From NCBI GenBank assembly GCA_947463125.1, contig CANHQZ010000008.1, positions 1-64,000 on the forward strand: 64,000 nucleotides of DNA, read 5' to 3'. The notes under the pieces were generated by a model that saw nothing but the letters and a program-made list of their open reading frames with translations, was not told the origin of the DNA and made no database searches. How positions within the stretch are numbered: the stretch's first letter is position 1; each line of letters opens with the position of its first letter. Shown here piece by piece: positions 47,759 through 57,515 of this stretch. This DNA is from Flavobacteriales bacterium (GTDB lineage: Bacteria > Bacteroidota > Bacteroidia > NS11-12g > UBA955). The position numbers were made by a program, and so were the translations under genes.

Positions 47759-50700
47759 TCCCTTTTCACCCAAACAGCCTTGGCTTTTCCAGAAGCAAAC
47801 TGCAGTTCCACGATGTAGATTCCCGCAGCCAGCGAGCCCATGGTGTAAGGACCTGAACCTGTTTCCATTTTAACAGTTTTACCCGACAAATCCCGCAGCA
47901 CCATGGTTTTGACCGGTTCTTTGGCCGAAACCATCAGTCTGTCATTGCCCGGATTGGGGTACAGCACAAATTCGATTTGCGGATTCGTACTGACTGCATT
48001 GTAAACCACCCTGAAATGGGAGCGCAATGTGTCGTTTTCGGGGAAAAGATCTGTGAAGCGCTCCAGCACTGCATCGGCGCGGAAGCTGCCCGCAATCACA
48101 AATGGAAACACTCTGGCAGAGCTGGCAGTCAATGTCGTTCCCTTGCGCAGGTTGATAAAAACTCCGGTATCCGTGAAAATGGCTGTTCCACTACTGCTGT
48201 CCAGTACACGAAAAATGGCCTTGCCACTGTAAGCGGTGGTGTCTTCACCCGCCTGTACCAGTTTTGCCTTCAGCCTTGCATTGCCGGTGGTATTGAATAA
48301 AAGCTGCCCCTGCAAAGGCATTTCGAAGGCAACCCAGGCTACATCGTGCCGCCTGACGCCGCGTATAGTGCTTATAAGGGTGTCATTAAACGGATTCTGA
48401 TCATCCTTACTGCTGATTCTGACGCGCAGGGTAAAAACTCCGGAGTCGGGAAGGGTAAGGTCTTTTAAAACCACTCTTTTTTCTATTTTGGCCAAGTGTA
48501 AGGTATCAAGACGGAATGCCTGACTCACGATATTGTTGTTTTTACCCAATACCTCAACTTCCGTGCGCACAGGGCCTAAAGCCTGTTTTGCGTTAGAACC
48601 GAGCGTGGCATGCACCTCGAAAAAAGTTTCCCTGGCATATACTCTCTGATTTGTGAGCGGCGCATCAATGCTAAGCACACCGGCATCCTTACCCACCACC
48701 ACCGTGAATGTGGCAAGCGCTGTATCGTTTTTACGGTTCACATCCGATGCGTAATTGGTGTAAGCAATTACATTATACGTACCGGCATTGATGGGATTCA
48801 ATGTTTTAAACATATTAAAATCCAGCGCCTGACCGGTATCCAGGGTTGTTGTCTTGATATCCTGATAAACCCGCTTGCCACCAAACCACACCTGACAAAC
48901 AAACGGCACCATATCGGCATTCTTTACAAAACCCAGGTTGGCAATTCTCATCACCGGAGCGAAGGGACCGGTTCCTATGAGCAGTGTATCTTTACCAGTG
49001 GGATATTTCACTGAAACAGTGCCGTAGTCATAGGGCATTCCTACAAAAAAATCCTGCACAAAACTGTCATTTGCACGCACATAATCCTGCGCAAAATAGG
49101 CCTTGAAAACAGCCCTGTATATTCCACGTTTTTGGGGAGTAAATGCGCGAGGCATACTTACGGCATAACCGTCTTTACCTCCCAGCGGATAAACAAAGGT
49201 ATCGTGGAACACCGTTGGAGTGTACGCTGAACTAATCCGCACCGTAAGCCGTGTGTCACTGATGCCGAGAACCCCGTCATTGTATACCCGTGGCCTCAGC
49301 AAAATGGGCTTTGCAACAGAATAAAACACATTTTTGGCAGGCGATAAAACACTGTCAATTCCCAAATCGTATGCCTTTATAACAAACACATTCAGCTTCT
49401 GGGTATCATTAGGGAGAAACTTATCTCCCGGCATTTCTGTAGTAAATGTAAACGATAGCTTTCCCGTATCAAGGCAACGGTAGGTAGGCCATGTAACAAT
49501 TCTGCTCTGAAATTTGGGCAGACTTAAGTTTGCGGTTCGGTTATAAATGATATTCGTGCCTTTTCGAATAAGGCATCTTGCAACAAAAGAAACCGTATTG
49601 TCATATCCCAGATTCTGAATGGTAGCCGTGGGCATAACAGTATCCTTAAAATAATCGTATACGGCGTTCCTGAAAGGATCAAAAACCGAAGAAACCATCA
49701 CATCCTTTTTTACACCTACATAAAACCTTCGGGTTACCGTGTCGTTATCCCTGATCAAATCCCCCTTGGCCGAAACAATAATCCGCATCCGGTGCTCGCC
49801 AAAATCAAGCGGATAGAACTTTTTGGGGAAAGTATAGGTTCTGCGTCTTCCGGCAGACATCGTATCTTTCACTGATTCATTGTAGACTATTTTGCCAAAA
49901 TAATCAATCACACAGCGCACAGTGAAGCTATCCTTCAGATTCCTGGCACCTATGTTGCCAATGGTACCTCTCGGAGCCATGGTATCCATGGTATACCTGT
50001 CAATGCTGTCCGAAGGAAAATCTGCCGATACGGCTACCATATCCGTATCACCCTGCAGGCGCGGTTCAATCATAAACTTGAAAGGAGCATTTGGAGCGAA
50101 ATCAACCCAGTTCGTATCGCCTGTGGGAGTGGCGTAAAAAAAAGTGTTGGGCCGAACGGGATTTTCGTCCTGGTATCCAAAGGCGACATTGGCTGTACCC
50201 ATTTGCCTCACCCCAACATAAAAAGTTCCGTTTACCGAAACCGGAGTTGGCAGATCTAATATGTAATTTCCTGCTACTGTAGTTAAGAGATTGCTTTGAT
50301 AGAGGAGTTTGCCGGGACGGCCAAGTCTGCCGCTATTATCCCAAATCCCCAGCCTAAAGGAACGCCCGGCAACCGCAAATGCAACTGTAATCTGGTTGAT
50401 AGCCTTGCTGTTATTGGAAAAAAAGCGGGCTACAAAATCGCCTGTTGCGTTGTTAAAACCAATGCCTCCGGGGCCGGGTGGCTGCGTAACATCACGGTAA
50501 CTGTATATGTTCTCATTATTTAGACGGTAGCTTCGGGCGGTATTGTTCACGGTATTGTTATCTACTGTTACGGCAAAAACCGTATCCAGCCCTTTTTTGG
50601 AAGGCGACAGGCTTGGCAGATTGATAAATGCCTGATTGCCTCTGCCCAGGGAAAACAACATGCTGTCCAGGCCGTTGTTCGTGACTTTCAGATACGTCCT

Positions 50701-51465
50701 GATTTTTGTACCTGTCAGATTCTTCTTGCCTACATTGCGCACCAGAAGCTTTACGCTGTCCGGATTTCCCAGCGGAACCGGAAGTTTGCCAAGGGTATAC
50801 AATTTTATGGCAGCCGCATCAAAATCGATACGGGGATAATTGAAAATTACCGTAGGGTGGTATTCCGAAGAGGTTCCCAAACTATCCGCCAATGGCCATC
50901 CGGTAAAGCTCTTGGTCTGGTTGGCCATGTACCCGGGAACAGAAGTTGCACCCTCAAAATACCAGTTCACCAGACCCGGCTGAACAACGCTTTGGGTGTA
51001 TTCAACCAAAACAACCAGGTTGGTGCCCTTGGTAGAATCAAACATGAACTTTTGCAATAAAAACGGAAACCGGTAAAACCCGTCATTTGACCCAAGATCA
51101 AAAGCCGGCACGGCATTGTACACAAGGGTGGCAGAGGATGTTTCAGCAGAAAATGAAATTTTACCGGCACCAAAATCGCTGCGCGTGGTGTTTTTTAACC
51201 AGATTTTAAACTGTGTTCCGGTACCAATAGGCGCACCGCTGCTGCGCATAAACTCCATATTCTCAATGGTATCGGCGTGTTTTAAATTTCCGAGAACAGA
51301 TGCCGGAAAAATGTAGGCAAAACGGCAGCCATGGCTGGCAGCGGTCGTGGAAATTACCATAGGACCTGCAGTCGTTCCCAGAAAATCACCCTCCCCTATT
51401 TGCACATATTGAGACAAGAGCGGACTGCATAATAAACCTATAATAGCGGCAAGCGTTTTCCTCAT
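47755..51465 (-). CDS. Large T9SS-secreted protein with multiple CARDB-like repeats and type A sorting domain
   Basis: Signal peptide; repeated segments each ending in ...NDT..F.V; C-terminal FVLYPNPGNDRLMVSAKEP..LRDLSGKTV..GSLAAGIYIVELQFASGKAKAVWVKRD. Confidence 0.85.
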   Translation of the reverse strand: MRKTLAAIIGLLCSPLLSQYVQIGEGDFLGTTAGPMVISTTAASHGCRFAYIFPASVLGNLKHADTIENMEFMRSSGAPIGTGTQFKIWLKNTTRSDFGAGKISFSAETSSATLVYNAVPAFDLGSNDGFYRFPFLLQKFMFDSTKGTNLVVLVEYTQSVVQPGLVNWYFEGATSVPGYMANQTKSFTGWPLADSLGTSSEYHPTVIFNYPRIDFDAAAIKLYTLGKLPVPLGNPDSVKLLVRNVGKKNLTGTKIRTYLKVTNNGLDSMLFSLGRGNQAFINLPSLSPSKKGLDTVFAVTVDNNTVNNTARSYRLNNENIYSYRDVTQPPGPGGIGFNNATGDFVARFFSNNSKAINQITVAFAVAGRSFRLGIWDNSGRLGRPGKLLYQSNLLTTVAGNYILDLPTPVSVNGTFYVGVRQMGTANVAFGYQDENPVRPNTFFYATPTGDTNWVDFAPNAPFKFMIEPRLQGDTDMVAVSADFPSDSIDRYTMDTMAPRGTIGNIGARNLKDSFTVRCVIDYFGKIVYNESVKDTMSAGRRRTYTFPKKFYPLDFGEHRMRIIVSAKGDLIRDNDTVTRRFYVGVKKDVMVSSVFDPFRNAVYDYFKDTVMPTATIQNLGYDNTVSFVARCLIRKGTNIIYNRTANLSLPKFQSRIVTWPTYRCLDTGKLSFTFTTEMPGDKFLPNDTQKLNVFVIKAYDLGIDSVLSPAKNVFYSVAKPILLRPRVYNDGVLGISDTRLTVRISSAYTPTVFHDTFVYPLGGKDGYAVSMPRAFTPQKRGIYRAVFKAYFAQDYVRANDSFVQDFFVGMPYDYGTVSVKYPTGKDTLLIGTGPFAPVMRIANLGFVKNADMVPFVCQVWFGGKRVYQDIKTTTLDTGQALDFNMFKTLNPINAGTYNVIAYTNYASDVNRKNDTALATFTVVVGKDAGVLSIDAPLTNQRVYARETFFEVHATLGSNAKQALGPVRTEVEVLGKNNNIVSQAFRLDTLHLAKIEKRVVLKDLTLPDSGVFTLRVRISSKDDQNPFNDTLISTIRGVRRHDVAWVAFEMPLQGQLLFNTTGNARLKAKLVQAGEDTTAYSGKAIFRVLDSSSGTAIFTDTGVFINLRKGTTLTASSARVFPFVIAGSFRADAVLERFTDLFPENDTLRSHFRVVYNAVSTNPQIEFVLYPNPGNDRLMVSAKEPVKTMVLRDLSGKTVKMETGSGPYTMGSLAAGIYIVELQFASGKAKAVWVKRD

Positions 51466-51581
51466 AGAACAAATATACCGCCTTGACCTTAAATTTTATA
51501 GAAGCTCTTAACGATAATGGTCTAAAAATGACAATAAATATCGCCATATCCCACATGAAAAATACTCCGTAACTTCGCAAC

Positions 51582-52397
51582 GTGACCCGCGAAGAACTGG
51601 TATACCAAATCTTTTCCAAACACAGTTACCTGTGCACCGGCCTTGATACGGAAATGGGGAAATTGCCTTCGCATCTGCCCAAAAACGGCGATGCCATGGT
51701 GGAGTTTAACCGTCAGGTTATCAATGCTACATTGCCTTACAGCGTGGCATATAAAATCAATACGGCTTTTTATGAGCAATACGGAGCCCGCGGCTGGGAA
51801 TGGATGGAGCAAACCCTTGATTATTTGCCATCATCCGTTTTTCGCATTGCCGACGCCAAGCGCGGCGATATCGGAAACACCAGCACCATGTATGCCAGGG
51901 CATTTTTTGAAACCCTGAATTTTGATGCCGTTACCGTAGCTCCTTACATGGGGGAAGACAGCCTGCGGCCCTTTCTGGAGTTCAAGGACAAATGGATCAT
52001 TTGTCTAGCATTGACCAGCAACCCCGGCCATGCCGATTTTCAAATGAACGAATATGAAGGCAAAAAGCTGTATGAACGTGTAATAGAGACGGTTTGCAAG
52101 TGGGGAAACCCCGACAACCTGATGTTTGTGGTAGGAGCTACCCGCGCCGATTATGTCGCAGACATCCGCAAGATTATTCCCGATCATTTTCTGCTGGTGC
52201 CCGGTGTGGGTGCACAGGGCGGAAGTTTGGCCGATATCAGCCATGCGGGACTGAACCAAGATGCGGGATTGCTGGTAAACAGTTCCCGGGGTATTTTGTA
52301 CGCCTCCTCCGGCGAAGATTTTGCCGAAGCCGCCGCCACCGAAGCCCGAAAACTTCAGGCTGAAATGGCAGAACACCTCATCAACCTGAAACATTGA
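51582..52397 (+). CDS. pyrF: Orotidine 5'-phosphate decarboxylase (type 2)
   Basis: YLCTGLDTEMGKLP, VFRIADAKRGDIGNTSTMYARAFF, FLLVPGVGAQGG; GTG start. Confidence 0.96.
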   Translation: MTREELVYQIFSKHSYLCTGLDTEMGKLPSHLPKNGDAMVEFNRQVINATLPYSVAYKINTAFYEQYGARGWEWMEQTLDYLPSSVFRIADAKRGDIGNTSTMYARAFFETLNFDAVTVAPYMGEDSLRPFLEFKDKWIICLALTSNPGHADFQMNEYEGKKLYERVIETVCKWGNPDNLMFVVGATRADYVADIRKIIPDHFLLVPGVGAQGGSLADISHAGLNQDAGLLVNSSRGILYASSGEDFAEAAATEARKLQAEMAEHLINLKH

Positions 52398-52398
52398 T

Positions 52399-53340
52399 AT
52401 GGAAAACCGCATTACCCGGCTTCTGGGCATAGAATTTCCCATTATACAGGGTGGAATGATCTGGTGCAGCGGCTGGGAACTGGCCTCAGCGGTGAGCAAT
52501 GCAGGAGGCTTGGGTCTGATTGGCAGCGGCAGTATGTATCCCGATGTACTGCGCCACCATATTCGTCAGTGCAAAGCCCATACAGTTAAACCTTTCGGGG
52601 TGAACGTGCCTCTGTTGTATCCCAACATTGAAGAGCACATGAATATTATTGCCGAAGAAGGCGTGAAAATTGTATTTACAAGCGCAGGAAACCCCGCCAC
52701 CTGGACCCCATGGCTCAAAGAGCGCGGCATTACCGTGGTGCACGTGGTGGCCAATACAAAATTTGCCAAAAAATGCGAAGCCGTGGGAGTGGATGCCATT
52801 GTAGCCGAAGGATTTGAGGCCGGCGGGCACAACGGGCGGGAAGAAACCACAACCCTTTGTTTGATTCCCATGGTGCGCGAGGTTTGCAGCCTGCCGCTGA
52901 TTGCCGCAGGTGGCATCAGCACAGGAAAAGCTATGGCCGCCGCATTTTGCCTGGGTGCAGAAGCTGTTCAGGTGGGAAGTCGTTTTGCGGCAAGCGAAGA
53001 AAGTTCCGCACACGCAAGTTTCAAACAGGCAATCCTGCATGCCGGAGACGGCGATACCCAGCTTACACTGAAAGAACTCACCCCGGTTCGTTTGCTAAAA
53101 AACAAGTTTTACAAAGATGTAATGGAAGCCTATAACAAAGATGCCTCTGCCGAAGAACTGGCTGCCCTGCTGGGCCGCGGAAGGGCTAAAAAAGGCATGT
53201 TTGAGGGCGATATGGATGAAGGAGAACTGGAGATTGGGCAGGTAAGCGCATTTATTCATCAGATTAAGCCGGCGGGTGATATTGTGCGGGAAATGATGGA
53301 GGAATACAGACAAACCCGCAGCAATTTGCCTGCTTTGTAA
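52399..53340 (+). CDS. Nitronate monooxygenase family (NPD-like) flavoprotein
   Basis: FPIIQGGMIWCSGWELASAVSNAGGLGLIGSGSM, DAIVAEGFEAGGHNGREETTT, LGAEAVQVGSRFAASEES. Confidence 0.92.
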   Translation: MENRITRLLGIEFPIIQGGMIWCSGWELASAVSNAGGLGLIGSGSMYPDVLRHHIRQCKAHTVKPFGVNVPLLYPNIEEHMNIIAEEGVKIVFTSAGNPATWTPWLKERGITVVHVVANTKFAKKCEAVGVDAIVAEGFEAGGHNGREETTTLCLIPMVREVCSLPLIAAGGISTGKAMAAAFCLGAEAVQVGSRFAASEESSAHASFKQAILHAGDGDTQLTLKELTPVRLLKNKFYKDVMEAYNKDASAEELAALLGRGRAKKGMFEGDMDEGELEIGQVSAFIHQIKPAGDIVREMMEEYRQTRSNLPAL

Positions 53341-53364
53341 CCCATTTTCTGTATTTTCGCACAC

Positions 53365-54660
53365 ATGCAGTGGATTTCTCAAATCCTTTTTGCCCTTTGC
53401 CTAGGAGCCGGTATCTGGTTTTTTGCAGGCAGGGTGCGTTTTATACGCCGAAACATCCTTTTGGGAAAAGACGTAGACCTCTCAGACAATCCGGCAGCAC
53501 GCTGGAAACAAATGTTCTGGGTGGCCATGGGACAGAGCAAAATGGCCAAACGCCCGGTTGCTTTTGTTTTTCACCTGTTTGTGTATCTGGGCTTTGTGCT
53601 CATCAACATAGAAGTGCTGGAAATCTTGCTGGATGGGCTTTTGGGCACCCACCGCCTGTTTTCCTTTATGGGCGGACTGTACAATGCGGCCATCGGTTTT
53701 TTTGAAATTCTCGCTTTGCTGGTGCTGGTGGCCTGTGTGGTTTTCCTCGCCCGCCGTTTTGTGGTGAAAGTGCCACGCCTGAATGCGCCTGAACTCAAAG
53801 GCTGGCCGGTAAAGGACGCGACTACCATTCTCATTGTGGAAATTGTATTGATGGCTGCCCTGCTGAAAATGAACGCAGCAGACCAGATTTTACAGGCCCG
53901 TGGTGCGGAACATTATACACAGGCAGGAAGCTTTCCGGTGAGCCAGTACCTGGTTCCTATGATGGATGGCTTCAGCACGGATTTTTTGGTAATTGCTGAA
54001 CGCGGCGCCTGGTGGTTCCATTTTATCGGTATTCTGTTGTTTTTGAACTATGTGCCTTACAGCAAACACTGGCATATTATCATGAGTTTCCCGAATGTGT
54101 ATTACACGCCGCTGAAACCCAAAGGGGCTTTCGCCAATATGGAAAGCGTCACCACCGAGGTAAAACTGATGATGGACCCTTCTGCCACTCCGCCCGAAGG
54201 CTATGAGCCGCCCGCCGGATTCGGTGCCCGGGATGTGCAGGATTTGACCTGGAAAAACCTGATGGACGCTTACACCTGCACGGAATGCGGTCGCTGCAGC
54301 AGCGTTTGTCCCGCTAACCTTACCGGTAAAAAACTCAGTCCGCGCAAAATCATGATGGATACCCGCGACCGCCTGGAAGAAGTGGGTCGCAACCTGGATG
54401 CGGGCACTACCGATGATAAAGACCTGCACAGCTATATTTCGGCCGAAGAACTTTGGGCCTGCACCACCTGCAACGCCTGCGCAGAGGCCTGTCCGGTGAA
54501 TATAAACCCGGTGGACATTATTGTGCAGATGCGCCAATATCAGGTGATGGAAAAGAGTGCCGCACCCGCCGAACTGAACAACATGTTTACCAACCTGGAA
54601 AACAACGGCGCTCCTTGGCAGATGAGCCAAATGGACAAGGCTAACTGGACCCAAAGCTGA
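53365..54660 (+). CDS. Membrane (Fe-S)-binding protein, heterodisulfide-reductase-like (two 4Fe-4S motifs)
   Basis: [18 protein letters not shown] and [18 protein letters not shown]-terminal multi-TM. Confidence 0.92.
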   Translation: MQWISQILFALCLGAGIWFFAGRVRFIRRNILLGKDVDLSDNPAARWKQMFWVAMGQSKMAKRPVAFVFHLFVYLGFVLINIEVLEILLDGLLGTHRLFSFMGGLYNAAIGFFEILALLVLVACVVFLARRFVVKVPRLNAPELKGWPVKDATTILIVEIVLMAALLKMNAADQILQARGAEHYTQAGSFPVSQYLVPMMDGFSTDFLVIAERGAWWFHFIGILLFLNYVPYSKHWHIIMSFPNVYYTPLKPKGAFANMESVTTEVKLMMDPSATPPEGYEPPAGFGARDVQDLTWKNLMDAYTCTECGRCSSVCPANLTGKKLSPRKIMMDTRDRLEEVGRNLDAGTTDDKDLHSYISAEELWACTTCNACAEACPVNINPVDIIVQMRQYQVMEKSAAPAELNNMFTNLENNGAPWQMSQMDKANWTQS

Positions 54661-55238
54661 TGGAAAATTATACCGCACACCCTACTGCCGTAATTGATGA
54701 CGGTTGCCAGATTGGCAAGGGCACACGCATTTGGCATTTTTCGCATATTATGCCGGGCTGTGTGATTGGCGAGAACTGCAACATCGGTCAGAATGTGGTG
54801 ATCAGTCCGGAAGTGGTGCTGGGCAACAATGTGAAGATTCAGAACAATGTTAGTATTTACACCGGTGTTACCTGCGATGATGATGTGTTTCTGGGCCCTA
54901 GTTGTGTGTTTACCAATGTAACCAACCCACGCAGCGCGGTAAACCGCCGCGGACAATACGCCAAAACCCATGTGGGGAAAGGCGCCAGCATTGGTGCCAA
55001 TGCCACCATTGTTTGCGGGCACGACATAGGAAAGTTTGCCTTTATCGGTGCCGGTGCGGTGGTAACCAAAAATGTACCCGATTACGCCCTGCTGGTGGGC
55101 AATCCCGCCCGGCAAACCGGCTGGATGAGCGAATACGGCCACAAGCTGCAGTTTGATGCGCAGGGTCATGCGGTTTGTCCCGAGAGCGAACAAACCTATC
55201 AACTGGAAAATGGTGTTGTAAGCCGTACCGACGCATGA
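54660..55238 (+). CDS. Left-handed beta-helix (hexapeptide) acyltransferase, WlbB-like
   Basis: [53 protein letters not shown]. Confidence 0.92.
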   Translation: MENYTAHPTAVIDDGCQIGKGTRIWHFSHIMPGCVIGENCNIGQNVVISPEVVLGNNVKIQNNVSIYTGVTCDDDVFLGPSCVFTNVTNPRSAVNRRGQYAKTHVGKGASIGANATIVCGHDIGKFAFIGAGAVVTKNVPDYALLVGNPARQTGWMSEYGHKLQFDAQGHAVCPESEQTYQLENGVVSRTDA

Positions 55239-56239
55239 AAAATATCTTGGTAACCGGCGGACTCGGATTCATTGGCTCTCACACTGTGGTAAGCCTGCAA
55301 GAAGCAGGGTTTAACCCCGTGATTCTCGATAACCTCAGCAATACCCGCGAAACTGTGCTGGACGGCCTCGAAAAGCTCATGGGGCGCAGGCCTGTGTTTT
55401 TCAAGGGCGATGTAAATGATGCCGGTATTTATGACAGAATCGTATCTGAAACCGGCGAAATAGCGGCAGTCATTCATTTTGCGGCTTTCAAGGCGGTGGG
55501 TGAAAGCGTGGAACAGCCATTAAAGTATTACCACAATAATGTGCAGGGGCTGATTACATTGCTCACTGCCATGCAAAAACATGGTATCAACAACATCGTG
55601 TTCAGCAGCAGCTGCACCGTATACGGTGAGCCTGACCAAATACCTGTAAACGAAGATTCGCCCATTAAACCTGCGGCCTCGCCGTATGGCGCTACCAAGC
55701 AGATGGGCGAAATCATTTTGCGTGATTGTGCCTGGCTGAACACACAATGCCTGCGGTATTTTAATCCCATTGGTGCGCATCCTACAGGTTTGATTGGCGA
55801 ACTGCCACTGGGTGTGCCCAGCAATTTAATTCCCTATCTCACGCAATCTGTGGCGGGTTTAAGGCCGGCATTGACCGTGCATGGCGGTGATTATTCCACA
55901 ACGGACGGAACCTGCATTCGGGATTACATTCATGTGTGCGATTTAGCTGATGCCCATGTGGCAGCGCTGAACAGGCTTTTGGGTAAGAGTCAAACCTCAA
56001 CATTTGAGGTGTTTAACATAGGTACCGGTGACGGAAGCTCCGTTTTACAAGTGCTGAATGCCTTTGAAGCGGCAACCGGCAAAAAAGCTGACTATCAGAT
56101 TGGGCCGCGCAGACCGGGTGACGTAGTGGCAGTCTGGGCCGATGCCACGCGTGCTGAAAAAGTATTGGGCTGGAAAGCCAAAAGAGGCCTGCCCGAAATG
56201 CTGCGCGATGCCTGGAACTGGCAGACCCGGCAGGTGTAA
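55235..56239 (+). CDS. galE: UDP-glucose 4-epimerase
   Basis: [54 protein letters not shown]. Confidence 0.96.
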   Translation: MKNILVTGGLGFIGSHTVVSLQEAGFNPVILDNLSNTRETVLDGLEKLMGRRPVFFKGDVNDAGIYDRIVSETGEIAAVIHFAAFKAVGESVEQPLKYYHNNVQGLITLLTAMQKHGINNIVFSSSCTVYGEPDQIPVNEDSPIKPAASPYGATKQMGEIILRDCAWLNTQCLRYFNPIGAHPTGLIGELPLGVPSNLIPYLTQSVAGLRPALTVHGGDYSTTDGTCIRDYIHVCDLADAHVAALNRLLGKSQTSTFEVFNIGTGDGSSVLQVLNAFEAATGKKADYQIGPRRPGDVVAVWADATRAEKVLGWKAKRGLPEMLRDAWNWQTRQV

Positions 56240-56292
56240 AAGCGTCCATTTTTCAGGATTCCTAAAGGAATAATTCCGGTGGCTTGTCAACA

Positions 56293-56420
56293 CTATCCAC
56301 ATTAAGTTCGGGTTTTGCATTGTGAATAATGTCCGATTTTCAATGCTTTTCGGAGGTTCAAGCCTTTTTACAAGCGTTTATTTTGTGAATTAAAAAACTT
56401 TTTCCACATTTTTATCAACA
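56293..56420. promoter_or_regulatory. Cluster of four near-consensus DnaA-box-like 9-mers
   Basis: CTATCCACA 56293-56301; TGTGAATAA 56321-56329; TTTTCCACA 56400-56408; TTATCAACA 56412-56420; each 8/9 to TTATCCACA or its complement. Confidence 0.35.
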
Positions 56421-56426
56421 GAAAAC

Positions 56427-56445
56427 ATACCGGTTGGTATATTTG
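56427..56445 (+). promoter_or_regulatory. Candidate TetR operator (ATACC-ggtt-GGTAT) overlapping a TAnnTTTG -7 box
   Basis: ATACC/GGTAT arms at 56427-56440; TATATTTG at 56438-56445, just upstream of the TetR start 56455. Confidence 0.55.
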
Positions 56446-56454
56446 TAGCCCGAT

Positions 56455-57096
56455 ATGACAAAAATCACTCGAGAAAAGATTCTTAACCGTTGTTTTGAAG
56501 CCATCTGTGAAGGTGGTTTCATTAACCTTCGCACCGATAAGGAAATCAAGCGCCTGCGCATCACTAAAGGAGCGTTTTACCATTATTTCCCTGGAAAACT
56601 TGATTTAGGCTACGCTGTCATCGATGAGATTATCATGCCCATGTACATGGAGCGCTGGGCAACGCTTGAAGAGAAAACACGTGGTGTTTCTGTAGCCTTG
56701 AATGACATCATTGAAAACATCAAAACCGGCAGCACAGATTTGTCCGTGAAACGTGGCGACGTATTAGCCAACCTAATGGTGGAAATGAGCAACGAAGACG
56801 AAACTTTCCGTCTAAAGCTGGAAGAAGTGCTGGAAGCGCAGGTTAAAATCATTCAGCGCGCCATTCTCAATGGAAAGGCAGCCGGTGAGATGAAACCCCA
56901 GATTGATGCCCGCAGCATGGCTTATAGTTTGATAGGTCAGTTGCAGGGCTGCTATGCAGTAGCCAAAACCCGCAACAGCCGCGATGTATTTACCCTGATG
57001 ATGAACGCGATGCAGCGTCAGCTAAAAGAAGTTTTATTTGTAAGTGCAGCCACCGAACCTTCAGGAGGAACGGCATTTCAGCGCATGACCGCCTAA
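56455..57096 (+). CDS. TetR/AcrR family transcriptional regulator
   Basis: TREKILNRCFEAICEGGFINLRTDKEIKRLRITKGAFYHYFPGKLDLGYAVID. Confidence 0.92.
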   Translation: MTKITREKILNRCFEAICEGGFINLRTDKEIKRLRITKGAFYHYFPGKLDLGYAVIDEIIMPMYMERWATLEEKTRGVSVALNDIIENIKTGSTDLSVKRGDVLANLMVEMSNEDETFRLKLEEVLEAQVKIIQRAILNGKAAGEMKPQIDARSMAYSLIGQLQGCYAVAKTRNSRDVFTLMMNAMQRQLKEVLFVSAATEPSGGTAFQRMTA

Positions 57097-57137
57097 TCGG
57101 AAAGTTCAGGCAGCGTAAGAAGTTAATTTTTTTTGGA

Positions 57138-57293
57138 TTATACCCAATCCATGGCCATTACCAACCCGCCAAAGAAGGTAGGCAAGCCCAGCCAAAAGCC
57201 CTGAGGAAGGAAAATGGTCAGCAAAATCAGGGCCACTGCAGATACTGCAGTAACTGCCCAGTACAATCCGGTTTTGCGCTTAGCGTCTGTCAT
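57138..57293 (-). CDS. Small two-TM protein (51 aa), not in ORF track
   Basis: MTDAKRKTGLYWAVTAVSAVALILLTIFLPQGFWLGLPTFFGGLVMAMDWV*. Confidence 0.65.
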   Translation of the reverse strand: MTDAKRKTGLYWAVTAVSAVALILLTIFLPQGFWLGLPTFFGGLVMAMDWV

Positions 57294-57379
57294 AACACAG
57301 CAAAGTTACAAATTCAAATTCACAGTCACAAATGCTTAGGTTTGCAACAGGTCCGCTTACAGTCTTTCCAACCTGCCTA

Positions 57380-57460
57380 ATGATGGGCGGTAAGAAGAAA
57401 AAGTGCTGTAAAAAATACAAAACAGCCAAGCGTTGCAAGGATTGTCCGAAAAAGAGATAA
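57380..57460 (+). CDS. Tiny Lys/Cys-rich protein (26 aa; alternative start 57332 gives 42 aa)
   Basis: MMGGKKKKCCKKYKTAKRCKDCPKKR*. Confidence 0.4.
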   Translation: MMGGKKKKCCKKYKTAKRCKDCPKKR

Positions 57461-57515
57461 GGAACAGATTAAACCTTTTACCCCCAACAACATCTAATCT
57501 CTAAACACCCTGGCT

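Noticed and set aside
56293-56420. Calling the DnaA-box-like cluster a replication origin
   Set aside because: All four boxes are imperfect, no dnaA/dnaN/gidA-type neighbours, and GC skew cannot be judged from this window; reported only as an observation
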